A stretch of DNA of 64,000 bases, taken from the NCBI GenBank assembly GCA_029224185.1, contig CM055188.1, positions 3,163,001 to 3,227,000 on the forward strand, read 5' to 3'. Made by a program: the position numbers and the translations under genes. This document shows, piece after piece, positions 38,326 through 48,902 of the stretch (positions are counted from its first letter, which is position 1; each line of letters begins with the position of its first letter). This stretch comes from Karalla daura (Eukaryota; Chordata; Actinopteri; Chaetodontiformes; Leiognathidae). The notes beneath the pieces are model-generated. The model saw nothing but the letters and a program-made list of their open reading frames with translations. It was not told the DNA's origin and did no database searches.

Positions 38326-39689
38326 ATATCAATTATGAATGCAGTATATTCATAGCAGTCATTCAAAATTTCAAGGGTTAGAATATTTTAAATGTAGTTT
38401 TGAAATATGGACTTTTACACTTGCTTGTGGATATGACAGATTCTGGTGGCATGAATTGGCTTGAAAATTCTACTTCTAATTTATGATGGAAATTTACAAA
38501 TTCTACTAGATATTTGAAGGACTGTGGAAAGTGCATTTGTGAAGTCTGATGTTTGATGTCAAATAACACCTTTTCATACATGTGTGTATTTTGTATTTAA
38601 AAACTGGCTTTTTGTGAGAAATGGTCAAGATGTTAATGGTTAAAAATGTGAAGAAAACTAATGTGGTTCCATCTTTGTCAGTCTATTCCAAAAAATTGAG
38701 AACAGCCACATACATAAAATGGACTGTTTTAGCAAGATCAGACTTTTGGTTTAACATATCCACTAAATGTGATGGCCTTATTTTTGCAAAATGAATAATT
38801 GATTATGTGGCATCTGTATAGCCATGGATTTTAAAGGCAATTTATAAACTGTAGTAATCTATACTTGAAGTCGCACTCACTTGTCTAGTTTTTAGATATT
38901 TAGATATGATATGTTTCTGTCACAATTCTCTCTGAAAGTTTCATCAAAATGATGGTGGTGAGAGGTTATATATTTATTAACTAAATAACAAATAAAACAT
39001 GCACAATGTGGTGGGTTCAACACATCCATCAGTAATGTGTACGTTTGTGTGTGATGTTCTGAGTAATGGAGGAGGTTGCACCTAATGTGGATACAAGTGT
39101 CAAATCGCATCCTCATGTGGTCTGAGCAGACAGATTTTATAGTGTTTGGGAATTATTCACATGTGTATTGAGTCTCCAAGTCCTTAAGATTACATCAATG
39201 GCTAGAGTATGTGATGTCACTGTTATTCAATAAAACTTGTAAATACACAAGACAAGACCATGTCATTATCATAATGCATGATTTCTGACATTACTGTGTA
39301 CAATTTCACAATTTAAATTTCAAATTTGTTTGTGGATGCTCTGCACATAAATACACTCAACAGTTTTTTTGGAGGCTAACAGCAATTTCAATTTCTTGAA
39401 CAGACAAACTGCTAGCCGGCTAAAGCTATTACATGAACACGTTCTACTCTGTGCATGCGCAAGAGTGGTCCTTCGACTTTAAACTTTCTTTTGTTAATCC
39501 CTTTGGGATGCTCCCTCGCGGAAATGTACTGTTTCCAGTAGTGTAAGATCAATAATGACCAATAGAATCTTAAATATATTACATATATAAAATATATAAA
39601 ACAGAATTGAATGATAAACAGTATTAACAGTGGTAATAAAACAATAAATATATATTGCAAGTGGTGGAAAAAAGTGTTTCTAAAGGATC

Positions 39690-39805
39690 CAACCACCCTT
39701 TATCTCGCAACTTCATTGCTCGACCCTAATAATAATAAAAAGACACAAGAGAGTTTTAATAGATTTAAGAGGGTTCTCTCAATTTCGTTGCTCGGACCCT
39801 ATTTA
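39690..39805. repeat. Two type B hairpin units inside CTGCAAGCAGC element
   Basis: The first ends CGCAACTTCATTGCTCGACC followed by CTAATAATAATAA. The second is GAGAGTTTTAATAG, GGGTTCTCTCAATTTCG and TTGCTCGGACCCT. Both are diverged copies of the unit arrayed at 44341-44679. Confidence 0.65.
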
Positions 39806-39928
39806 TAATAAAAAGAACGTTTTTCGGCAATCCCAATTTGCATTTCAAAAATGGTGCATTTTCAAACTTGTTCAGTCCTCCAAAAAGCGACTACTTATTT
39901 CCGAGAATCATAATAAAAATAATAATAA

Positions 39929-40163
39929 CTAGAAAATTCCAGCGCACTGAAGTTTCGAGAGTGCTCCGAAACGTGTGCCCACCATCGAGTCGTTTGTGTG
40001 TCTGTATGAGGTCGTCAGTCAGCCTGCTCCAGCAGGCTCCAGCGGGGCCAAAAACTGGAATTTTTTTTGCCGGGGCCGAGCCGCACGTTTTGATGTGTCG
40101 TTTGTGTGTCTGCGATCAGCGGTTCCTGAGATACGCTCGACCGAAATTTCGCTATAATAATAA
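39929..40163 (+). repeat. Second-family element, deleted short copy
   Basis: It has the 5' end CTAGAAAATTCCAGCGCAC and the 3' end GCCGCACGTTTTGATGTGTC, then CTCGACCGAAATTTCGCTAT and AATAATAAG. Only about 235 bp remain. It is followed directly by another copy of the same family. Confidence 0.75.
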
Positions 40164-41637
40164 GAAGAAGAACTACAAAATTCCAGCGCGCTGAAATTTT
40201 GAGAGTGCTTTGAAACCTGTGCCCACGATCGAGTCACTAGCTGCCCCAACCTCCCCGCCCCCAAAGCTGAAGGAAAATTGCTCTTTTCGGCCATAACTTT
40301 GTATTAACATGCATGTATGCATGTATGAGAGAGACCGAGGGTGTGTGTGAGTGTGCCTGAAGTGTTTGTGTGTCTGTATGAGGTCATCTGTCAGCCTGCT
40401 CCAGCAGGACACTGTCAGCAGGGGAGAGAGAGTAGCAGGGAATTCACCAAATAAGCTTTGAGAATGTGCTGCTGATAAACTATAAGACCTGTCAATATGA
40501 AACTCGGAACACAGACAGACCACAAGTTTCTTGAATTTTTGAAATTAAAATGAGGTTTCTACCTCAAAGTATGGCGACGTAGCATATTTTTGTTTGAGGC
40601 GTTCCGATTTTCCCATTCATTCTTATGGGAAAAAGCGAAATTGCCCAAGTGCTAAACATTTAGCTCTAGGGCAGGGGTGTCAAACTCATTTTCACAGAGG
40701 GCCACATCAGCATAATGGCTGTCCTCAAAGGGCCAGATGTAACTTATAAATGTAAAATAATGTAAAAAAAATTAATTACTCCTTCATGGTAAATAACTTT
40801 ATTACTTATTTATTATATTACTATTACTTATTATTATATTACTTAATTTATTACTTATTCAAGTCACAAGTATTACAGTTACATTGAAAAAAATGTTTGC
40901 TTGTTGCTCTGTTATAACATATATCCTTACAATTTGTCAACATATGAAACCCACATAACTCCTTCAATCATGGATCAAATATCAGGGTGAATATCCAAGT
41001 GAATAAAGAGAAATTAACATATTCACAACTCAGAAAAACAACACAATAAAATAAATACCCATTAAAATGGGCTGTTGTAAAATCAACAACTGTACATGTT
41101 GCATTCAAAAAAGGCTGCAGCCTTGCAATCAAATAGTTTGATTACAATAATTTGTCTGCATACACACATTAAACCTGCGAATACTAAATAATTGCAGCAG
41201 AAGATACACAGAAAAAAATATGTAATGAGCTAAATATAACAAAAACCATGTGTGAGACCAATGGCTCCAATCTTTGAACCAATCTTTGCTCAGTGCTGTG
41301 ATCCACAGAGGCAATATCAGGCCAGGCCAAGCCAGACGCTGGGCATTAGGAGTTTTAATGTGGTGTTAGGTCAGTTTGATTACAATTATTTGTCTGCATA
41401 CACCCATTAAACCTGAAACAAAATAAATGTTGACTCAGTTCGGTTAGTTAGGTTTTTGAAGAAAAGATGCTGACTGTCCTTGAACACAAGTGGATCCCCT
41501 CTCTACCATCCTTTGTTCATGTTCTGAAAATAACACAAAGTACAAGCATAATTATTAAATTGCACACAGATCTTAACTATTCTTCTTCTTGGTTGAGTTA
41601 CATTTACTTATATTCTAATGATGTTTTTAATGAATGC

Positions 41638-43206
41638 TTACCTGCCTGTTTTCTGACCAGATGTCTGAGACCGTTTTCCGGTTACCAGCGTGTCAATGTC
41701 TGGTTTTAAGTCCTGTGCTGAGGCAATCCGCAAAACAGCATGGAGGTTGTCATCAGTGAGGCGTGATCTGTACTTGTTTTTGTTCAGATTCATTATGGAA
41801 AACATATGTTCGCACAGACAGGTGCTCCCAAACATGGACAAAACACGGGCAGCATGAAGTCGAAGCTGTGGCATCAAAGCAGGGGGCAGCAGACGGTAAA
41901 AGTCCTGGATTGCTGCATCATGAAACTTCGATCTCAGGCCACTGTCATTCTGGAGCTCAATTAACTCCATCTGAAGATGGTGGGGTGCAGTGCAGACGTC
42001 GGTGGTGAAAGGATTGGCAAACATTTCAAAGTCAGACTGCCGTGCTCTAAAGTCAGAGAAGCGCCGTTCAAACTCGGTCTGTAACCGGCACAGTTTAATA
42101 GCCAACTGGGCACATGAAAAAGTCTCGGGAAATGAGGCAGACATGCTCTGACAAACAGGAAAGTGGGCAAGATTATCCTCTTTTACTTGCAACGTCCATA
42201 GATCCAGTTTACGCTGGAAAGCTGTGATCGTGTCGGACATCTGCGTGATGACTTGTTTGCGTCCCTGCAGCTTCTGATTCAGTTGGGCGAGATGCTCGGT
42301 TATGTCACACAACACGGCAAAGTCGCACAGCCACTTCGGATCCGACAGTTCAGACAAGGGCTTTCCTTTACTCTGCATAAAAAGAGCAATGTCCTCCCTG
42401 AGCTCAAAAAATCGCTTTAAGACTTTGCTCCTACTCAGCCACCGCACTTCTGTGTGATACGGCACATCCCCGTGCTCCGAGCCCATCTCCTGCAAAAACA
42501 GCTGGAACTGTCGGTGATATAGACCTCGCGCACGTATGAAGTTCACTGCTTTCGTGACTGTGGTCATTATGTCATCCATACCCAGCACCTTCCCACACAA
42601 AGTTTCCTGATGGATAATGCAATGATACGCTATCAGAGGCATCTGACAGTTCATTTTTTGCATTTTGCTCTTCATTAGTCCAACCAAGCCCCCTTTTCTT
42701 CCACACATTGCCGGTGCTCCGTCTGTAGTTAATCCCACCAAGTTTTCCCATAGTAATGCATTTTTACTTACAGACTTCTCCACCGCATCATAAATGTCCT
42801 GTCCGGTCGTGGTCCCATGCATTGCAGCTACGTCCAACAGCTCCTCAGTGACAGAGAGATCCGACTTCACGGCTCTAATAAAAATTGATAAATGTGCTGT
42901 ATCCATGTTATCATTGCTTTCATCAACAGCTAATGAAAAGGCAGTGTAGCTGCGTGTCTCCTCGGCCAGCTGTGTTGCAAGATTTTCTGATAGTTCCTTA
43001 ACTCGGTCCGCGATGGTGTTTCTTGACAAACTGATCTTTTTAAAAATCTGTAACTGGTCGGGACACACCTGCTGACAGACCTTCAGCATGCACTCCTTCA
43101 GAAACGCTCCTTCCGAAAAGGACTTGGAAGCTTTGGCGATTTCTTCAGCCACAATAAAGCTAGCTTTCAATGCTGCATTGTTTTTGGCAGTGGCTTTCGT
43201 GAACAC
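41638..43206 (-). CDS. hAT transposase, GTF2IRD2/Charlie-like, main frame
   Basis: A 522-codon frame covers most of a hAT transposase. Catalytic positions are visible in order: Asp in FSLAVDESNDNMDT, Asp in LVGLTTDGAPAMCGR, and Glu in the C-terminal dimerisation block CEHMFSIMNLNKNKYRSRL. An insertion domain lies between the second Asp and that Glu, including VRWLSRSKVLKRFFELRED. The protein acts as a DNA-cutting and joining transposase on its own TIRs. The N-terminal BED finger is in another frame upstream, so this copy is probably inactive despite its long open frame. It resembles the transposase-derived part of vertebrate GTF2IRD2 but is flanked by TIRs, so it is not domesticated. Confidence 0.85.
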   Translation of the reverse strand: MFTKATAKNNAALKASFIVAEEIAKASKSFSEGAFLKECMLKVCQQVCPDQLQIFKKISLSRNTIADRVKELSENLATQLAEETRSYTAFSLAVDESNDNMDTAHLSIFIRAVKSDLSVTEELLDVAAMHGTTTGQDIYDAVEKSVSKNALLWENLVGLTTDGAPAMCGRKGGLVGLMKSKMQKMNCQMPLIAYHCIIHQETLCGKVLGMDDIMTTVTKAVNFIRARGLYHRQFQLFLQEMGSEHGDVPYHTEVRWLSRSKVLKRFFELREDIALFMQSKGKPLSELSDPKWLCDFAVLCDITEHLAQLNQKLQGRKQVITQMSDTITAFQRKLDLWTLQVKEDNLAHFPVCQSMSASFPETFSCAQLAIKLCRLQTEFERRFSDFRARQSDFEMFANPFTTDVCTAPHHLQMELIELQNDSGLRSKFHDAAIQDFYRLLPPALMPQLRLHAARVLSMFGSTCLCEHMFSIMNLNKNKYRSRLTDDNLHAVLRIASAQDLKPDIDTLVTGKRSQTSGQKTGR

Positions 43207-43209
43207 TCT

Positions 43210-43456
43210 GCTGCAACCGCAGTTTGCCTTTTAATTCTTGAGAAAGTTCTTGTTTTTCTTGAAGACCAATTTTGCCGTACTAAGCTCCGTGTTTCGTGTA
43301 AAAGTGGCGACGTAGGTTGTATTCCTTGATAACTGACACCGCCTCATGACACAAAAGACACACCGGTTTTTCACCTTGAAGCACAAACAAGTACTCGCCT
43401 TCCCATCGTTCTTGAAATAATCTCCCGTCTGCATCAACTTTCCTCTTCTTGGACAT
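43210..43456 (-). pseudogene. hAT transposase BED zinc finger, interrupted
   Basis: An ATG at 43456 opens MSKKRKVDADGRLFQERW, then a BED-type finger with CLLCHEAV and a later HFYTKH pair. An in-frame TAG follows KHGA. After it the same frame reads YGKIGLQEKQELSQELKG. A one-base frame change then separates it from the main frame, which begins around 43206. These two lesions disable the copy. Confidence 0.78.
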
Positions 43457-44248
43457 TTTGGGACAATTAATTCACCTTCAATTAAACTCCTTGACATTGA
43501 CTTGGAAACACTGCCGTGTAGTGGCCATAGACTGTATGAGGTAGTGGCGCTGCGCCGTCACTTGGCGATCATAGCCGACAGGCATTATGGGAAATGTAGT
43601 TTTTGGTCAAAGCACTCTTTTTAAGCTTTCGCGGGCCACATAAAATGATATGGTGGGCCACACTTGGCCCGCGGGCCTTGAGATTGACACATGTGCTCTA
43701 GGTGGACAACGCTTGCACCTATCTACAATATGAACACATGATCACACAGGGGACAGTCTCAGGAATGCCCTGATGCGATTTGGAATGAAAAATGACACAA
43801 GGTATGAACACGCTGTCGGGTACGGGCAGAGACAACAAGTTTTCCTGCGTTTTGAAGTTTGAACGAAGTTTCTACGACAACTTATGGAACTTTTTGAATT
43901 TTCTGTTTTTTCCCATTCACTTCTTATGGGATTTTTTGCTCTTTCTGAGCCCCTGCGGGGCCAAAAAGTGTTATTTTTTCATCAGTCTGTGTCAATTTTT
44001 AGGCTCCTATATATCAACACGTGCAGGAGAGTCTCCCGAACAAATCTTTAATTTAACTTGTCCAAAATCTGGATCGTTTGGCGACAGCGGCCAATTGTCT
44101 GATTTTGAATTTTATCGGGGTTGAACATTTCCACACTTGCCGGGGCCGAGCCGCACGTTTTGATGTATCGTTTGTGTGTTTGCGATGGCCGGTTGTCGAG
44201 CTATGCTCGACCGAAAGTTTGCTATAATAATAATAAGGAGAACAAACA

Positions 44249-44335
44249 CGGTGTAGATTAATGGTGCTCCTTTTCGGAGCACTAATTAACACGGTGTAGA
44301 ATAATAGTGCTCCCTTTTTGAGCATTAATAATAAT
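44249..44335. repeat. Two type C hairpin units
   Basis: The first has arms GTGCTCC (44264-44270) and GGAGCAC (44276-44282) around the loop TTTTC. Each unit starts ACACGGTGTAGA followed by an ATTAATG or ATAATA stretch. The second, at 44291-44327, has a degraded second arm. They follow directly on the tail of the second-family element. Confidence 0.7.
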
Positions 44336-44340
44336 AAAAA

Positions 44341-44679
44341 GAAACAGGAGAGTTTTAACAGGGTTCTTGCAACTTCGTTGCTCGAACCCTGAAAAGAAAC
44401 AGTTCACATACAATAGGTTCCTTGCAACTTCGTTGCTTGGACCCTAAAAAGAAACACTACAGATTTAAGAGGGTTTTCGCAACTTTGTTGATTGGACCGT
44501 AATAATAATAACAAGAAACACAGCAGATTTAAGAGGGTTCTCGCAACTTTGTTGCTCTGACCCTAAAAAAAAACAGTACAGATACAATAGGTTCCTTGCA
44601 ACTTTGTTGCTTGGACCCTAATAATAAAAGAAACAGTTACGTTTTAATATGGTTATCACAACTTTGTTGCTTGGACCCT
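44341..44679. repeat. Array of six hairpin units (type B)
   Basis: Units of about 50 bp start near 44341, 44396, 44451, 44515, 44570 and 44630. Each has GAAACAG, a short variable stretch, then AGGGTTC, TT, GCAAC, a 3-base loop, GTTGC, TC and GAACCCT. In the first unit both stem parts (7 and 5 bp) pair perfectly. Spacers are AAAAA or TAATAATAA. Units 2 and 5 change the stem to AGGTTCC/GGACCCT, including a paired double change. Single units occur at 14064 and 39690-39805. Confidence 0.88.
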
Positions 44680-44749
44680 AATAATAAAAAGTAGCAAATC
44701 TATATTGAATTGCTATGACATCAGATATAGAGTCACGTAGGTGTTTTGG

Positions 44750-45290
44750 ACCTCTGAACAGTAATTTGTTTTTTTCAGAGCTCAAAAGGAGGAAGTTATG
44801 GGTCCTTCAGGCCTTAATGTCATCAAGGCAGGATTGAAGCTGCTGTAGCTGATTGTGTTGACCTTGCTAGATAGATAGATATAATTAGGTGTCATCAGCA
44901 TAGCAATGGAAATCTTTTGAATGATTCCTGATGATATTGCCAAGACGGAACATATATAAATTGAAAAGAATTGGACCGAGCACAGATCCTTAGTAAACCC
45001 TGTAACTGACTTAAGTGCTTGGTGATTGATTATCATTGACACACCAACTGATATCTGTCTGAAATATAGGACCGGAACCAGTCTAAAGCAGTGCCTCTTA
45101 TTCCAAGTTGATATTCTAGTCTCCTTAGCAAGATCTGGTGGTCAACTGTGTCAAAAGCAACACTAAAATCTAATATGACAAGAATTAAAACAAGACCTTG
45201 GTCAGACGCCATTAGGAGGTTATTAGTAACTGTAACCAGTGCAGTTTCAGTGTTATGACTCACCAATGTGCCTGCCCCAGCAGACTCTCC
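44750..45290 (-). pseudogene. L2 LINE reverse transcriptase, C-terminal part
   Basis: On the minus strand LVLILVILDFSVAFDTVDH (catalytic Asp), QILLRRLEYQLGIRGTALDW and FRSYISDRYQL are followed, after frameshifts, by a GNII..NHSKDFHCYADD block at about 44870-44940. These are L2-clade LINE motifs. A stop lies just after the ADD residues. It is separated from the rest of the element by the gypsy core at 45300-47760. Confidence 0.83.
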
Positions 45291-45305
45291 TGCTAGGTAG
45301 CTTTT

Positions 45306-45898
45306 GTGATCACTCACCTGACTGGTCATGCCAAATTGTGGAAAACAGCAGAGTATGGATGTCAGACACCTGCATGTTCTTCGTTCAGCCAGTTTGTGGA
45401 GGAGATGATTAAAGTTTTAGATGTGAGCTCATTGGCAGAGGCATCCTGGGAGTTAATGAGGGTACCTCAAGGCAGGCAGACTGTGGCCAATAACTCCATT
45501 GACTTCTGGACCTTGGCAGGGCGCAGCTCATGGAACAAGGAGGCACTGGTGGGCGCCTTCCTTTACAGTATGGCTGACTACATGAAGCTGGTCTCCTATG
45601 AGCAACCATCCACACTTGACAAAGCCATAGCCTTGGATGTCCGCATTAACCGCCGGATTAAAAAGTGCCGACGAGAGAGGAGGCGCCAGTCACCAGCTCA
45701 CGGGACGACTCCACTGTTTCCCTACCTCCGTCTGCCCCACCAGCAAGCTGTCCAGACCAACCAGAGCCCATGGAGATCCACCACGCCTCTCTCACTCCCA
45801 GAGAGAGGTGGATCACCTCCAACCTGTGTCTGTACCGTGGAGGTGATGGCCACCATGTCGCGTCCTGTCCAGTAAAAGCCATAGCTCAACGGTCGTAG
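45306..45898 (+). pseudogene. Gypsy gag remnant with broken zinc knuckle
   Basis: ITHLTGHAKLWKTAEYG, FVEEMIKVLDVSSLAEASW and SIDFWTLAGRSSWNKEALVG are the capsid-like retrotransposon gag domain. In a shifted frame CLYRGGDGHHVASCP is a CCHC knuckle in which the second Cys has become Arg. The N-terminal part of gag is missing at the junction with L2. Confidence 0.78.
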
Positions 45899-45918
45899 GA
45901 GAGGTCCAACTAAGCTCA

Positions 45919-46338
45919 ATGACCACCCAGTCCTCCACCAACCACAAGCCCCTACTTCAAGTCTGCCTTTGCCTGTCCGACACTACCCACACCCTGGCTG
46001 CTCTGATAGACTCTGGTGCTGAGGCAGACATCATGGACTTTGAGCTTGCTCACCAGTTGGCACAGAAAAGTTATCATCTGTCCTCCCCAGTTCCTGCCAG
46101 GGCACTGGATTGCCACCTTCTTGACACCATCACTCGCCTCACTGTTTCCATTCTGATGATGCTGTCAGGGAATTACCATGAAACCATCCGGTTGAATCTA
46201 CTCCGCTCCCCCAGCCAGCCACTCATCCCGAGCTATCCAAGGCTCCATCAACATAATCCTCACTTTGACTGGACAACCCAAACTATAAGTCGGGTAAGGA
46301 CTGTCACCAGACCTGTTGCTGCCACACCAGCCCCCTGA
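45919..46338 (+). pseudogene. Gypsy protease and start of pol
   Basis: ALIDSGAEADIMDFELAHQL carries the aspartic protease DSG motif, followed by a hydrophobic flap-like region. The frame runs into reverse transcriptase N-terminal sequence further on (TYDCAIDLLPGTTPPKG near 46450). A stop is present before MEDYISDSLPAGII at 46530. Confidence 0.75.
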
Positions 46339-46904
46339 ATGGCGTCCACCATCTCCGTACATCTCTATCTCTAACGTGCCCGAGTGCTATCACCCTGCAA
46401 GAGGTGTTCAACAAAACCAAAGCTACTTCATTGCCCCCTCACCAGACCTATGACTGTGCCATCGACCTCCTCCCTGGAACCACGCCACCCAAGGGCCGTC
46501 TCTCTATGTCCGCCCCTTAAAGGAAGTCCATGGAGGATTATATCAGTGACTCTCTGCCTGCAGGCATCATTCAAACGTCGTCCTCTCCCACTGGTGCTGC
46601 TTCTCCCGCTGGTCCTGCTTTCTTCTTAGTGGGTCTTGCATCAACTATCGGGTACATTACTGTCAAGAACCGGTCCACTCTACCACTGCGCAACTCTGTC
46701 TTGCTGCTCCAGGGAGCCACCACACTAAGTCTATGGAATGCTTGCCATCTAGCTTGGATTAGGGAGGGAGACAATTGGAGGACGGCGTTCAACACTCCCA
46801 CTGACCATTTCAAGTACCTGGCATGTACACCCAGCATGTCCAGCAAGTCCTTCGTCCTCTCCTTGAGAAATCCCTCTATGTAAAGGCTTCACAACGGTCA
46901 GCAG

Positions 46905-47760
46905 AAGACAAAAAACTACACCCCTGCGCATTCTTCACCCACTGGTTATCATCACCTGAACGGAACTATGACATAGGTGACCAGTAACTGCTAGCTGTCA
47001 AGCTTGCACTGGAGGAGTGGCGTCACTGGCTGGAGGGGGCCGTTGTTTCGTTTCTGGTCTGGATGGATCACGAGAATCTGGAGTACATCCGTACCGCCAA
47101 ATGCCTTAACCCCAGGCAATTTTGATAGGCCCTACTTTTCACCAATTTAAACTTCACCCTCATACCGGCCCGGCTCTCATAACATCAAGCCCAACGCCCT
47201 ATCCTGCCAGTTCCAGAAAGTTGGCGTTCCCCCCCAAGGATCCAGCTTCCATCCTACCTGATTCGTGTGTCGTTGCTACCCTGACCGGGGACATCGAGGT
47301 GCAGGAGGCATTCTGTGACCAACCTGGCCCCAGTGCATGTCCTGCTGGTCATCTATATGTTCCTGAATATCTAAGGTCCCAGGTCATACAATGGGCACAT
47401 GACTCCCATCTGGATTGCCATCCCAGTTCCACCCTCACCTGCCATCTGCCCACCCAGCGGTTTTGGAAGTCCTCACTGAGGAGCCTGCCCTACTTGCAAT
47501 CAAAACAAGTCATCCAACCAGCCCCCAGCCGGCCTTGACCTGTGCCCATGCAACCCTGGTCCCATGTATCCCTCGACTCTATCCCAATGGCCTGTCAGAA
47601 TGGGTCAACCAGGAGATGGGAAAGGCACTTTGGTGCATGGCCCACGGCCTGGCATGAACAACTGATGTGGGTAGAGTACTCCCACAACTCCCTCACTACT
47701 TTGGCCACTTTACTGTCTCCCTTCCACTATGTGGACTATATGGTTACCAGCCACCTGTAT
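46905..47760 (+). pseudogene. Gypsy RNase H and integrase fragments
   Basis: PCAFFTHWLSSPERNYDIGD, LLAVKLALEEWRHWLEGA and VWMDHENLEYI, with a stop between the first two, are RNase H blocks. They are followed by LYVPEYLRSQVIQWAHDSHL (integrase zinc region) and HVSLDSIPM, the degraded first catalytic block. LMWVEYSHNSLTTLATLLSP is the integrase C-terminal catalytic region. Multiple frames are used. Confidence 0.72.
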
Positions 47761-48900
47761 TCCCAACCAAGGAAACGTGCCTGATTGAAGTGAGCAGTTT
47801 ATTATTTGCTGCAGATCTGTTTGGATAGAGCTTACAATAGTTTTAAAAAAGTCAGATGGTATTGTGTCAAGACAACATGTCGATGTTTTAAGGTGGTGAA
47901 CTGTTTCTTCTATGGTTTTTTGGTCAACTGTATTAAACTTTGACATAGCGGCTGATGTATTCCTAGATGATTTTAGGGGTTGCATCATTGTATTGTTTTG
48001 TTGATTTGTTTTGATATTTTGCCTTATAGATTTGATTTTGTCATTGAAAAAATTAGTAAATTCATTGCATTTTCCTGCAGAAAAGAGTTCTGAAACTATC
48101 TCTTTTGGAGGAGTTGTAAGTTTATCAACCATAGCAAACAGAGCACGAGTATTGTTGATGTTCTTATTAATCATTTCAGTAAAGTGTTGCTGTCTAGCCT
48201 TAAGTAACACATGGTTAAATTTACAAAGACTTTGTTTGTAGAGGTCATGGTGGATTTGAAGTTTAGTTTTTCTCCATTTACGTTCAGCTTTCCTGCATTC
48301 TGTTTTCAGAGCCTTTACCATCAAAGTGTTCCTCCATGATGTTCTCTGCCTGGTCAAGGTCATCTTAGTTTTAATAGGTGAAATGGTATCAATGATATTT
48401 GAGATTTTGCAGTTGAAATTATCCAGAAGTTCATCAACTGTCTCCGCACTCACAGGTGACGGTGACAAGACTATAGCCTCCATAAACTGAGCACTGGTAT
48501 TCTCATTTATGTACCTTTTCTTAACAGACACAGAGGGTAACTGAGTGTTTGGAATTATCTGAAAGTCAAAGAACACACAGAAATGGTCAGAAAGAGCCAA
48601 GTAGATTCAGAGTGTGGCCTCGAGTGTGTGTGTGAGCTTTCACATGTTGGGAGAGGCCAAAAGTGTCAAAAAGAGGGCAAAGTTCTTTAGCATTTGTGTC
48701 CATGCTGTTGTCTATGTGAATGTTAAAATCCCCTGTTATGATAAAGGTGTAGTCAGTGCAGATAGCTGACAGCAGTTCTGCAAACTCATCAAAGAATTTT
48801 CCTGGGTACTGTGGTGGTCTGTATATAATTAGGAAGAGAACTTTTGGATCGCCCTTCACTGAAAAACAGAGATATTCAAAAGAGCTAAAATCACCCAATA
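47760..48900 (-). pseudogene. L2 LINE ORF2, endonuclease end and linker
   Basis: The minus frame at 48587-48916 has VLFLIIYRPPQYPGKF and YTFIITGDFNIHIDN, the endonuclease metal-site blocks. The frame at 47710-48600 begins LSDHFCVFFDF, the last endonuclease block with its Asp-His pair. It continues through the basic region between endonuclease and reverse transcriptase (RQRTSWRNTLMVKALKTECR) to INCSLQSGTFP, where the gypsy core interrupts it. Confidence 0.82.
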
Positions 48901-48902
48901 TA

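Larger units (their letters stand above)
40672..43695 (-). mobile_element. hAT-superfamily DNA transposon, 3.0 kb, 8-bp TSD
   Basis: The ends are CAGGGGTGTCAAACTC and, on the other strand, CACATGTGTCAATCTC, a Charlie/GTF2IRD2-like hAT TIR. The flanking duplication is CTCTAGGG at 40664-40671 and CTCTAGGT at 43696-43703, 7 of 8 bases identical. The transposase gene is on the minus strand. Nesting inside a second-family repeat shows the hAT inserted later. Confidence 0.93.
40173..44235 (+). repeat. Second-family element, split by a hAT transposon
   Basis: The 5' part (40173-40671) matches 24010-24470. After the hAT insertion it resumes at 43696 with CACCTATCTACAATATG, matching 24475 onward, and continues to the 3' end GCTCGACCGAAAGTTTGCTA, then TAATAATAATAAG. 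Without the insertion it would be about 1.05 kb. Confidence 0.78.
45300..47760 (+). mobile_element. Ty3/gypsy retrotransposon core without LTRs, decayed
   Basis: In order: a gag capsid-type segment, a zinc-knuckle remnant, a protease, scraps of reverse transcriptase, RNase H, and integrase. The order and style fit sushi-like (V-clade) Ty3/gypsy of fish. Several internal deletions and stops are present, and no LTR was found at either side. It lies inside the antisense L2 element. Confidence 0.75.

Noticed and set aside
41638..43206. Domesticated GTF2IRD2-like host gene
   Set aside because: It is flanked by TIRs and an 8-bp duplication, nested in another repeat, and carries a stop and a frameshift in the BED region, so it is a transposon copy.
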